A DNA stretch of 63,397 nt, from NCBI RefSeq assembly GCF_003858455.1, contig NZ_RQZF01000013.1:1-63397 (forward strand). Direction: 5' to 3'. This document shows positions 52,881 to 61,217 of the stretch, piece by piece (within the stretch, counting starts at the first letter, position 1; each line of letters starts with the position of its first letter). Position numbers and translations under genes: made by a program. A model generated the notes under the pieces. It was given only the letters and a program-made list of their open reading frames with translations, ran no database searches and had not been told where the DNA came from. This stretch comes from Schaalia canis. Its GTDB lineage: Bacteria > Actinomycetota > Actinomycetes > Actinomycetales > Actinomycetaceae.

Positions 52881-55571
52881 TCAACGCCCGTAGACTCTGC
52901 GGGCTGTCATATAACGACGTTGATCGACCGTGCCTGCGCCTCGGTTGCTCGCTGCGTGTTTGCGTGCTTTCAGCAGATAGGCGCGCCCTTCCACACTGCG
53001 CACATAGAGAGCGTGCATGTGCACACCATTCGTTTTTAGCGCATCGACAAAGATGTCAACGTGTTCGCGTTTGCTTCCAATCACCTGGGGGACGTTCTGA
53101 GCAAAGAAGGTTTTCCACGGCAGATGCCGTAGCGCGGGAATCAGGATGTAACGGGGGTTTCTGACCGGGGCATACATTTCTGTTAACGCCTGCGCGAACA
53201 CCTGCTCTTCACGATCGCTTGCGCCACTGAGCGAAGCCCGATAGGTGTACTGGTCGTCACTATCGACATCCACTGTTGCACTGTCGCTGGTAATCAGGCC
53301 AATACTTCGTAGAGCCTGCACAAGAGCTTGACTTTGACGTCGAATTCGATGCTCAGGGTAGAGCAGGGGCCGACGGAAATACCAGGAGAGCACACCCCAC
53401 GTCACCACAATCACCGCTGCAAGGAGGTAGATCGCCAGAGTGAGAGGCCCCCATGTTCCCGCTCGCGCAAAGAAACGCAGTGTTTCAAAAACAAGCATGG
53501 CACCAAACGCTACGCCAGCGGCAACAAACATCTCTGCCGCTGCGACGATCTTTACTTCAGGGAGAGCAATGCCGGCGCGCGTACGCAGGTGGATACCACC
53601 GCCGCCCTCGTAGTTCTGGTCATCAATAGCTTGACGCCATAGTTGAGCAACGAGCAGCCGATTACTGGAGCGAGACAGGGTGTCTTTGTTCAGTATCGGG
53701 ATGGACACGTCCGTCCACCCGGAAGACTCTCCCGCGCACCTCTCAATGCCGTTTTCGACGACAGGATCGTAAGCGCGCGGCCCGACAAAGGTTGTGAATC
53801 TCTTGCTGAGTGCTCTGAAATCACGCGAAGCGCTGAGTTCGTCCTTTTCGACGTCGCGGTTGAGCAGGTGCACAGGGTCTGCAGTGGCCAGGTGCCACAC
53901 ATGAGCGACCTTGTCAGGAACAGCAGGGTCAATGCGGATGACCCGCCCGCGCATCTGGTTGCTCATCATGGTGGCTTTAATGGTGGAGGCAAGAACCAGG
54001 GTGTTGAGCTGGGGGCAGTCCCACCCCTCGCCCAGCAGAGCCGCCGTGCCAACAAGGATTGTCAGGGTGCCTTCGGCGAGGGCCTCAGTGAAAATCCGAA
54101 CTGAGGTTTTTGCGGCGCCTGCCCCACTGACAATGAGGTAGTCCTCGCAGTTGGGGAGGGCCCGAGTGGAAAGTTCAACGCCATGTTGAGATGCGAGGGC
54201 GTTCAGCCGCTCCAGGGCTGAGCGAGGGGCAATGAGCAAACTACCTGTCAGCACCCCCATACTCTGAGCGGCGGCCGCTGCGCGCGGCGTTCCCGCTTGA
54301 GCTAGGGCGCGGCGGGCGGCCTCGAAGGCGGGAACCACGCCAAGCTGCACAAGAGGCTGGTCGGTGCCGATGAGGCTGCGCATATCGGCGCGAATGTGAT
54401 CAGCGAGGATCAGCATGCGCAAGTCCTCACCCATCTGCTCTGCTTCATGTCGGGCGATAGTGCCGATGGAGTCGCATTTGCCTGCCGAGTTCACCAGCAA
54501 CGTGTTGGCCGAAAGGTCCGTGGTGTTGATGAGTTTGCGTCCGCGCAGAAGGTGGGCGCTTTTGAGCGCCTCGGTGACAGCATCGTTAAAGGCATCGGGG
54601 AAAAGGGTGGGATTGGCCAGAATGAAGGCGAAACCGTCCTCGATGCTGCCAGCGTGTTCCTCGGTGGTGAGCAGGAGTGTGAGAACCTCTGGGAGAGGCA
54701 CTCCCCATTCCCGAAGGAGAAGAAGCAAGCCCAGGCTTCCGGGCTCGTCATCGAGGCAGGCGTCGAGGTATTCCTCTGGGGCGAGCAGCAGTGGCGCGTC
54801 GGTGAGGAGGGTGCGCGCGCTACCCGTCTGATCATCGGGGTTGGCAAGGCGTGCGGCGGCCTCGACGGTGTTACGCCTGAGATCGCGTAGGCGTTGGATT
54901 TCTTCTTCGGTGGGCAGACCGACAAGAACGTAGTCTTGGTGGGGAGCGAGGTCGCCAGTGGCCACGAGTTCGGGAACGGAAATTTCGGCGTCGATGTCTC
55001 CGCACAGGTCAATGTAACGCTGCCATTGTGCGGGTGTCGTGTCGTAGGGAGGGGTGGCGGTGAGGGAGATGATCAGTAGTTCGACGTTCCTCTCTTTCAT
55101 GCGGGCGATGAAGTCTACGAGGGCGTTGTGCCACTGGGAACGCAGATGGTGGGCCTCATCAAGGATGATCGTTCCGATGTGGTCGAATTGGGCAAGCAGG
55201 TCGGTGTCGGTGAAGGTCTCGCCGGTTTCTTCGTCGGTGGAACGTTCGTGGGCAGCGTGGAGTGACTGGTAGGTGGTGGAGGTGATGAAGGCGGGTGTGC
55301 GGATCGACGTGGAATGCTGTGCGGCTTCGGGAGTATGGGTTGCGAAGTGTTCGTTGAGGCGACTGAGCCACTGATCGCGAATGGTGAGGCTTGGGGAGAG
55401 GACGAGGGTGGGTTGCCCTCGCCGTCCTGCGACTTCTAGTCCGAGGATGGTTTTGCCGGATCCGGGGGCGGCAACGACGTGAAGGCGTCCGTCACAGGCA
55501 AGAGTGTGCGCCTGGTCGAGGACGCGCTGTTGGTAGCTGCGGAATCGGCCGGTGAAGGTCCATGAAGGCAT
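52881..55571 (-). CDS. SF2 helicase with two transmembrane segments
   Basis: An 896-residue DEAD/DEAH-type protein. Motif I is APGSGKT (35-41), motif II LDEAHH (137-142), motif III LTATPP (170-175) and motif VI QMRGRVIRID (539-548). A roughly 150-residue insertion (about 215-370) separates the RecA-like cores. After the helicase, residues 675-699 and 707-732 are strongly hydrophobic and form a helical hairpin in the membrane. A C-terminal domain of about 160 residues (QALVQALRSIGLITSD, RHLPWKTFFAQNVPQVIG) is unassigned. ATG 55571 is preferred since GGAG lies six bases before it. It follows a TetR gene by 25 bases, so they are co-transcribed. Membrane-tethered SF2 helicases are unusual; a defence, nucleic-acid sensing or DNA-uptake role is speculation. 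Confidence 0.8.
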   Translation of the reverse strand: MPSWTFTGRFRSYQQRVLDQAHTLACDGRLHVVAAPGSGKTILGLEVAGRRGQPTLVLSPSLTIRDQWLSRLNEHFATHTPEAAQHSTSIRTPAFITSTTYQSLHAAHERSTDEETGETFTDTDLLAQFDHIGTIILDEAHHLRSQWHNALVDFIARMKERNVELLIISLTATPPYDTTPAQWQRYIDLCGDIDAEISVPELVATGDLAPHQDYVLVGLPTEEEIQRLRDLRRNTVEAAARLANPDDQTGSARTLLTDAPLLLAPEEYLDACLDDEPGSLGLLLLLREWGVPLPEVLTLLLTTEEHAGSIEDGFAFILANPTLFPDAFNDAVTEALKSAHLLRGRKLINTTDLSANTLLVNSAGKCDSIGTIARHEAEQMGEDLRMLILADHIRADMRSLIGTDQPLVQLGVVPAFEAARRALAQAGTPRAAAAAQSMGVLTGSLLIAPRSALERLNALASQHGVELSTRALPNCEDYLIVSGAGAAKTSVRIFTEALAEGTLTILVGTAALLGEGWDCPQLNTLVLASTIKATMMSNQMRGRVIRIDPAVPDKVAHVWHLATADPVHLLNRDVEKDELSASRDFRALSKRFTTFVGPRAYDPVVENGIERCAGESSGWTDVSIPILNKDTLSRSSNRLLVAQLWRQAIDDQNYEGGGGIHLRTRAGIALPEVKIVAAAEMFVAAGVAFGAMLVFETLRFFARAGTWGPLTLAIYLLAAVIVVTWGVLSWYFRRPLLYPEHRIRRQSQALVQALRSIGLITSDSATVDVDSDDQYTYRASLSGASDREEQVFAQALTEMYAPVRNPRYILIPALRHLPWKTFFAQNVPQVIGSKREHVDIFVDALKTNGVHMHALYVRSVEGRAYLLKARKHAASNRGAGTVDQRRYMTARRVYGR

Positions 55572-55596
55572 TGAGGTCTCCTGCAACATGGTGGCT

Positions 55597-56256
55597 CTAT
55601 CGAGGTCGACTGCGTTGGGTAAAGGCTTTCATGTAGGCATCAAGTGCTGGCGTAGCACTTTGTGCGATCTGCGCTGGCGTTGCAGTTTTTACTTTAGGTA
55701 GTTCCAGAATGTAGCGCGCGAAGAGGATGCCGTAGATGTGGGATCCGATGAGCACGAGGTCAAGGGATGCGGACTCTCCTTCTGCGCTGCCAGGAATTTG
55801 CGGAAAGATCTGTTCGCTGATGAAGCGCAGCATGATGGCGTGTGATTCTTCGTGGGTGCCAACGCTGCGCAGTAGGGAGATGAACGCTGGGCCAAAGCGG
55901 GGATCGTCCAGGGTGGTGATGATGTATTCGAGGTATCCCGTCCAACCTTGATCTTCTTGGGCAAGGGCTTTGATGAGGCGTTCTTTAACGCCTTCTGCTT
56001 CGAAGGTCGTGGCGATGACGGCGGAGAACAGTTCTGCTTTGGTGCCGAAGTAGTAGTGAACGAGTTTGGTATCAACGCCTGCTTCGGTGGCGATCATGCG
56101 GATGGTGGCACCTTGGTAGCCGTGGCGCGCGAAGACGCTGCGGGCGCCGTCGAGGATGGCGGCTGCGATATCGGTGCGGTCTGCGCGTGGTCCGCGACGG
56201 TTTGACGAGGCCGTCCTCGCCCCCTCGTGTGTCGTGGAAGAATCGCGAGTTGCCAC
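55597..56256 (-). CDS. TetR-family transcriptional regulator
   Basis: A 219-residue repressor. The helix-turn-helix is ATIRMIATEAGVDTKLVHYY, followed by FGTKAELFSAVI and an all-helical ligand domain. The start is taken as GTG 56256 with GGGGAG upstream. A longer frame to 56370 would overlap the palindromes at 56361-56380 and lacks a ribosome site. It is divergent from the ABC exporter genes and upstream of the membrane helicase. It probably binds the two TTTCA-N8-TGAAA palindromes and may control both units. Confidence 0.85.
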   Translation of the reverse strand: MATRDSSTTHEGARTASSNRRGPRADRTDIAAAILDGARSVFARHGYQGATIRMIATEAGVDTKLVHYYFGTKAELFSAVIATTFEAEGVKERLIKALAQEDQGWTGYLEYIITTLDDPRFGPAFISLLRSVGTHEESHAIMLRFISEQIFPQIPGSAEGESASLDLVLIGSHIYGILFARYILELPKVKTATPAQIAQSATPALDAYMKAFTQRSRPR

Positions 56257-56361
56257 TTCCTCTCCCCTCTCCTGGTCTTCTGGTGGACGTTTTGTTCTCG
56301 TGGGCGTGTTCGCCGCGCACTGCCCCGCAAACGTCGAACCTCGGCATATTCTATCGATGAT

Positions 56362-56413
56362 TTTCACCATGCGATGAAAAGTCGTGCTACGCTAATTTCA
56401 TCACCTAGTGAAA
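56362..56413. promoter_or_regulatory. two matching TetR-type operators
   Basis: TTTCA-N8-TGAAA occurs at 56362-56379 and again at 56396-56413, 34 bases apart. The second contains the inner palindrome TCAC-CTA-GTGA. Both lie in the TetR/ABC-exporter divergent region, the second 21 bases before the permease ATG. Confidence 0.7.
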
Positions 56414-56434
56414 CCTGGCAACGAGGAGGTTGCA

Positions 56435-57820
56435 ATGAAAGCCATGGTGATCAAGGAATTCCGCGAACTCCTACGCGACCGCCGCACCCTCGCCCTCCTT
56501 CTCTTCATCCCGACCATGCTCCTCATCGTCTTCGGTTTCGCCGCGAACTTCACCGTCGAACGCAATGAAGTCCTTATCGGCGGCCCCGGTGCGCGCTCCG
56601 TCGCCGACGCCCTCGCCAACCTCAGCCCCTCGCAAGAAGGCTTTATCATCGAGCACGTCGACCCCACTCTGAGCGAAGCCAACATTGACCCCCTCCTCCG
56701 AGCAGACGCCTACGATGCCATCATCTTCGCCACAGCCACCACCAATGATGACGCCCTCCTGTCGACGCGAACTCACGTGTGGATCGACGGATCAGGGCTC
56801 TTCGAAGCGATGGCCGTTGAGAAAACCTGGATGCAAACCATCGCCGAGGATGTCCGCGAACGCGCCCGTGCCACCACAAAAGACATCGAAGCCCTCCGAG
56901 ATGACCTCGACAGCCGCAAGAGCCAGATCAATGAGGCACGCTCACAGCTGACTGAACTGCGCTCCACACTCAGCGAAGTCGATTCACGGATGGAGGAGCT
57001 ACGCGCCGCCCTCGCCAATCCCACGCCAGGCCCTCCTCCCAACCTGCCGTCACTCCCGGAGCCCCCGGCACTCCCTGACCTCCCCACGCTGCCCGACCTC
57101 CCTGCGCTGCCAGAACTCCCAGTGCTGCCCGACACCAGCGCACTCAACCTCGACACCATTGACGCCGACTCGACAACAACCGTTCTCTTCAACCCCGACC
57201 TGAAAACCTCGTGGGTCATGCTGCCGGGCCTGGTGGGCCTCATCGTCCAGTTCATTAGCGTGGTCATTATGAGCATCGGCCTTGTCCGCGAGCGCGAGGC
57301 GGGAACCCTTGAGCAGCTCGCCGTCATGCCCCTGCATCCGGCGGCAATCATCGCTGGCAAGATCACGCCCTACTTTGTGATCTCCCTGTGCAATATTGCG
57401 GTGATCACTGCGTTGGCCTCGTGGATTTTTGGCGTGCCTTTCGTAGGCAGTTTCGCGATCTATGCCCTGCTGACCACGCTATTCCTCTTCGCTGTCCTTG
57501 GGGTGGGCATCCTCATTTCGGTGGTGTCGCAAAATACCGGGCAGGCAATCCAGCTTTCAGTCATGACTCTTATGCCGCAGGTGCTCCTCTCGGGCCTGAT
57601 TTTCCCGCTGGATTCCATGGCGGTGGGCGTGCGTTGGCTAGGGTATGCGATGCCGTTGACGTGGTTTACCAAGGCCGCGCAGGGCATTGTGTTGCGTGGC
57701 GCGACCCTTGCTGAGGTGTCCCTCCCCCTCGGGATTTTGGCGGCAATGGCGCTCTTCCTCTTCGTGGTGGCCAATGTGCGTATGGCACTGATGCTACGCA
57801 GGGGAGGTGAGGGAGCATGA
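56435..57820 (+). CDS. ABC-2 type permease with Pro-rich extracellular stalk
   Basis: A 461-residue membrane component of an exporter. The first helix follows FRELLRDRRTLALLLFIPTM. A large extracellular loop between helices 1 and 2 (about residues 40-265) includes a coiled coil (DSRKSQINEARSQLTELRST) and then about 30 residues of xLP repeats (PALPDLPTLPDLPALPELPV). The C-terminal half has five helices with REREAGTLEQLAVMPLHPA, the ABC-2 signature region. ATG 56435 follows GAGGAGG. A four-base overlap with the ATPase gene indicates coupling. It likely works as a homodimer. Confidence 0.88.
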   Translation: MKAMVIKEFRELLRDRRTLALLLFIPTMLLIVFGFAANFTVERNEVLIGGPGARSVADALANLSPSQEGFIIEHVDPTLSEANIDPLLRADAYDAIIFATATTNDDALLSTRTHVWIDGSGLFEAMAVEKTWMQTIAEDVRERARATTKDIEALRDDLDSRKSQINEARSQLTELRSTLSEVDSRMEELRAALANPTPGPPPNLPSLPEPPALPDLPTLPDLPALPELPVLPDTSALNLDTIDADSTTTVLFNPDLKTSWVMLPGLVGLIVQFISVVIMSIGLVREREAGTLEQLAVMPLHPAAIIAGKITPYFVISLCNIAVITALASWIFGVPFVGSFAIYALLTTLFLFAVLGVGILISVVSQNTGQAIQLSVMTLMPQVLLSGLIFPLDSMAVGVRWLGYAMPLTWFTKAAQGIVLRGATLAEVSLPLGILAAMALFLFVVANVRMALMLRRGGEGA

Positions 57821-59460
57821 TGATCGCTTTCTCCCCTGGCACTGTGACCGCCCTCGTGGGTGGGGATGGTGCGGGCAAGACCAGCCTGCTGAAAACGCTC
57901 ACCTCAGCGCAGGGTCGGGCGCAGATGGGGGTGGGTGCGCTCTCGACGGGCGAGGTCGGCTACCAGGGGGCGACCTCGGGCACCTGGCCGCAGTTGACGG
58001 TGGTGGAGAATCTTCAATTCGCAGCCCGCGCCCACTCCATGCCACGCAACGTGACGCAGGCGCGCATTGATGCCCTGTGCGAGGCTGCCCGCCTGGATGA
58101 GGCACGCGATCGCCTGGCCTCGCGTTTATCTGGCGGTATGCGTCAGAAGCTGGGGGTGCTCATGGCGATGATCCACTCCCCTGCCCTGCTTCTCTTAGAT
58201 GAGCCAACGACTGGCGTTGATGCTGAGAGTCGTCAGGTTCTCTGGCAGCTCATCAGGCGAGCGGCTCGGGAGGGGGCAACAGTGGTGGTGGCGACCACCT
58301 ATTTGGACGAGGCCGAGCAGGCCGATCAGGTGTGCGTGCTTGATCGCGGGCAGCTCATGGCGCGGGGCAGTTGCGAAGAGGTCTTGGCCTCCACCCCAGG
58401 CAGGGTGTGGCAGGTTGGCGATCCCCTGCCACGTCATGCGCGGCCTCATCCTTACGCAGAGGCTTCCGTTCCCAATGACGATGGTGCGGGGGCCTCGAAG
58501 GACATGGCGGCCAACAATCCAGCTGCTACGGAGATCACCGGCAGTGTCCCCCTCGTCCTCAATGACGCTCATACCTGGCAGAGGGGCCAGCGCTTCTACT
58601 ACTGGCAATCCTCTGACGTTCCCCCGCCCGTTGGAGGACGGCCAGTTGCCCTCGATCTTGAGCTCTCAACGATTGCCTCCATGCTGGCTCGCGAGCGCGA
58701 AGCCAGCACCGGCAATCCTGGCCGCACATACAAGCATCCAGAAAGTGCCGATCCGCCCCTTAGTCCTCGCCTCACTTACCCATCGGGAATTCCACTCATC
58801 AAGGCCAGGCAGATCACGAAATACTTCGGCGATTTCACGGCCCTTGATGACGTCTCACTCTCCCTGAAAAGCGGCGAGATAGTTGGCTTGATCGGCAGTA
58901 ATGGTGCTGGGAAGAGCACGCTCATTCGCATTCTCTTGGGGCTCCAACAGGCAGACTCTGGCACCGTGGAACTCTTTGAAGGGCTTGAACCTCGTCAGGC
59001 GCGGGCCAATATTGGATACGTTCCCCAAACCCTTGGCCTCTACGAGGCTCTGACTCCTGGGGAGAATCTTGCCTTCACCATGAATACCTACGGCGCTGTG
59101 AAAGACAACATTGCCCCATACAGCCTTGCCCGAACCAGGCCGAACACGCGCAGGTGGAAGGCGGGTGATTGGGACGATGCCATTCGGATGTTCCCAAATG
59201 TTCCGGTGAGAGATCTCCCTCTGGGGGCCAAACGCCGCCTGGCTGTCGCATGTGCGCTCAGTCATGCGCCACGTTTACTGATTTGCGACGAGCCGACCTC
59301 GGGGATGGATGCTCTTTCGCGGGCACGTTTATGGAAGCATCTTCACCGCGTGGCCGACGCGGGAACAGGGATTCTCATAACGACGCACTACCAGCAAGAG
59401 GCGCTGCAATGCGATCGCCTCGTGCTGCTTGAGGCCGGGCGTCTTGTCATTGACCGTTAG
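57817..59460 (+). CDS. fused double ABC ATPase (YbhF-like) with degenerate sites
   Basis: A 547-residue protein with two nucleotide-binding domains. NBD1: Walker A GGDGAGKT (15-22), signature LSGGM (104-108), Walker B LLLLDEP (124-130). It starts only 14 residues before Walker A, so the A-loop strand is missing, and the H-loop position reads TTYLDEAE. A linker of about 130 residues (200-330) follows. NBD2: Walker A GSNGAGKST (near 360), signature degraded to LPLGAKRR (near 465), Walker B LLICDEP, H-loop TTHYQQEA. One composite ATP site thus looks active and the other degenerate. It overlaps the permease gene and energises it; substrate unknown. Confidence 0.88.
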   Translation: MMIAFSPGTVTALVGGDGAGKTSLLKTLTSAQGRAQMGVGALSTGEVGYQGATSGTWPQLTVVENLQFAARAHSMPRNVTQARIDALCEAARLDEARDRLASRLSGGMRQKLGVLMAMIHSPALLLLDEPTTGVDAESRQVLWQLIRRAAREGATVVVATTYLDEAEQADQVCVLDRGQLMARGSCEEVLASTPGRVWQVGDPLPRHARPHPYAEASVPNDDGAGASKDMAANNPAATEITGSVPLVLNDAHTWQRGQRFYYWQSSDVPPPVGGRPVALDLELSTIASMLAREREASTGNPGRTYKHPESADPPLSPRLTYPSGIPLIKARQITKYFGDFTALDDVSLSLKSGEIVGLIGSNGAGKSTLIRILLGLQQADSGTVELFEGLEPRQARANIGYVPQTLGLYEALTPGENLAFTMNTYGAVKDNIAPYSLARTRPNTRRWKAGDWDDAIRMFPNVPVRDLPLGAKRRLAVACALSHAPRLLICDEPTSGMDALSRARLWKHLHRVADAGTGILITTHYQQEALQCDRLVLLEAGRLVIDR

Positions 59461-59566
59461 AGAGTTCCCCCAGTCGTCACTCATGCGCGAAGTGCCGCAT
59501 TGTTCGACGACCGCAGGGTCAATGGAGCGGGGGCAATGGAGCGGGGTTAGTGGAAAGGACGAGGTT

Positions 59567-60068
59567 TTAGCGCTGGAAGGTCATGCGGTGAGCATCCGCA
59601 TCAACCTGGGCGTGACCGCCAATGGGGAAGGTCAGGAGTGGAGTAGTGTGCCCAAAGTCAACATTTGCCAGAACTGGAATCCCCTTCAGCCAGGGAAGGG
59701 AGGCAACAGTTTGCTCAACGTCGCTTCGGGTTGGCGGCAATCAGCTCATAGTCCAGGTAGGGCAGGAGTTCATTACTGTTGTAGCCACCAATAACGGTCA
59801 TAATGCCGTGGACGGTGGGGTCAGCGAAGGCCTCGTGAAGGTCGACCACCCGGGACTCAATCGAGGACGTGAAGAAGCTGTCGGCCTCGCGCACATGCGC
59901 ACCGAAACTCACCTGCAGTCCCATCTGCTCGAAGCGGTGGGAGGCACAGTCCACAACCTATGCTCCCGCATCCCCTCGTTCCACGAAGGGCAGGCTCACA
60001 GAGGGGGCTACGACGCGGATATGTGAACCTGGCTGAAGGGGCTTTGGAGTGATCGAGGTGCGGGTCAT
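59567..60068 (-). pseudogene. S66 (LD-carboxypeptidase/MccF-like) peptidase pseudogene
   Basis: From ATG 60068 the frame reads TRTSITPKPLQPGSHIRVVA, matching S66 N-termini, but meets TAG at 59960-59958. The same frame then continues with IMTVIGGYNSNELLPYLDYE, a clear MccF-type block, and stops at 59715. In a second frame the C-terminal block (WLKGIPVLANVDFGHTTPLL, then TFPIGG) runs to a TAA at 59567. The middle of the enzyme, with the catalytic Ser, is deleted. So the gene has a nonsense codon, a large internal deletion and a frameshift. Confidence 0.8.
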
Positions 60069-60220
60069 GGTGAGCCAGTGTAGCGCGAAGCAGGATCCTC
60101 ATTCCCTTGGTGGAGCTATGAAAACTGAGGCCCTGTTACCGCGTTGTGTTGATGAAGATGACCCACGGGCGGTGTCGGATAGCACCATAACGCTGTTTTG
60201 AGGGTCACTCCTGAGACGCA

Positions 60221-60251
60221 CGAAACCCCCTGGAATACTCCGGGGGGTTCG
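60221..60251 (-). terminator. hairpin downstream of tRNA-Gly
   Basis: On the minus strand CGAACCCCC pairs with GGGGGTTTCG, starting a few bases after the tRNA-Gly CCA end. Confidence 0.6.
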
Positions 60252-60257
60252 GCTGAT

Positions 60258-60331
60258 TGGAGCGGATGACGGGAATCGAACCCGCGTAATCTGCTTGGAA
60301 GGCAGAGGCTCTACCATTGAGCTACATCCGC
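60258..60331 (-). tRNA. tRNA-Gly (anticodon TCC), CCA encoded
   Basis: On the minus strand GCGGATG pairs with CATCCGC to form the acceptor stem. GTAGCTCAATGGTAGAGC forms the D arm. The anticodon loop CTTCCAA, between TCTGC and GCAGA, gives TCC. GCGGGTTCGATTCCCGT forms the T arm. Discriminator T is followed by an encoded CCA. Confidence 0.97.
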
Positions 60332-60379
60332 GCGCTCACCGAGGTGAACGACAACGATACTACCGTGTCTGAGGCCGAA

Positions 60380-60410
60380 TTGCGAAACCGGGGTATGACA
60401 CGGTTATGAT
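60380..60410 (+). promoter_or_regulatory. possible promoter of tRNA-Pro
   Basis: TTGCGA (60380-60385) and TATGAT (60405-60410) are separated by 19 bases, about 42 bases before the tRNA. The spacing is slightly long. Confidence 0.4.
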
Positions 60411-60451
60411 AGAGGTGCTGTTTCGCCGTGGCTTCCATGGGGGAAACACCA

Positions 60452-60525
60452 CGGGGTATGGCGTAGCTTGGTAACGCGCCTGCTTTGGGAGCAGGAGATC
60501 GTGGGTTCAAATCCCGCTACCCCGA
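60452..60525 (+). tRNA. tRNA-Pro (anticodon TGG)
   Basis: CGGGGTA pairs with TACCCCG in the acceptor stem. The anticodon loop TTTGGGA between CCTGC and GCAGG gives TGG. GTGGGTTCAAATCCCGC is the T arm. The discriminator is A, and CCA is not encoded. Confidence 0.97.
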
Positions 60526-60604
60526 CTTTCATCTGTCGGTTTACTTTCCCTACCATCTGCAGTTTTTGCGCACATGAAGCGCGTACACGAAAGAAGTGAC
60601 CGAT

Positions 60605-61180
60605 ATGCCTTCCACGTTTTCTCAGATGCAACACTGGGGACGAACTCGATTCACTGGTGAAAAAGTTGTCCTTCGAGAGCTCCACCCCTCAGATCTTCCT
60701 CTGCTGTCCGCCTGGTGGAATGACAGCGGTGAGGCTATTTTCCAGCAGCAGGTCATCACCCCGCGGCCAGCTCAAAGCATTGAGCAGATGTACGAGATGT
60801 GGAGCACAAATGACTCCCCTAACGGCTGTGGATACACCATCACCGTAGATGGGGAGTGTATTGGCCACGTCACCCTCTGGGGCATGAGCCTGCCGATCCG
60901 CATTGCCACCTGCGCGATCATTATCGGCCCAGATTTCCAAAATGAGGGCTACGGTCGTGACGCATTGAATGTCGTCTTGCGCATCGCCTTTGACGAGATG
61001 GGTGCTCACAAGGTGGAGATTCAAGCCTGGGACTACAACGAACGTGCGCTTCACCTCTATTCGTCACTGGGCTTTGTTGAAGAAGGCCGACGCAGGGCCG
61101 CTACCTTCCACGGCGGCACCTTCCATGACCATGTCCAGATGGGCATCCTTGAAGACGAATACCGGGCGCTTCATTCCTGA
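60605..61180 (+). CDS. RimJ/RimL-type GNAT acetyltransferase
   Basis: A 191-residue GNAT protein. EKVVLRELHPSDLPLLSAWW is the typical first strand and helix, GPDFQNEGYGRDALNVVLRI the acetyl-CoA loop, and YNERALHLYSSLGFVEEGRR the last conserved block. ATG 60605 has AAGAAG eight bases upstream; GTG 60596 in frame is an alternative. Relatives acetylate ribosomal proteins, antibiotics or small amines; the substrate is not known. It is followed by the VOC gene on the same strand. Confidence 0.85.
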   Translation: MPSTFSQMQHWGRTRFTGEKVVLRELHPSDLPLLSAWWNDSGEAIFQQQVITPRPAQSIEQMYEMWSTNDSPNGCGYTITVDGECIGHVTLWGMSLPIRIATCAIIIGPDFQNEGYGRDALNVVLRIAFDEMGAHKVEIQAWDYNERALHLYSSLGFVEEGRRRAATFHGGTFHDHVQMGILEDEYRALHS

Positions 61181-61217
61181 CAGGCGCCTGGCCGTTGCAA
61201 CCTGAAGGCACACTGCC

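Noticed and set aside
59519-59547. Short repeat AATGGAGCGGGG near the exporter end
   Set aside because: Only two short imperfect copies; could easily be chance slippage, and it has no relation to a gene.
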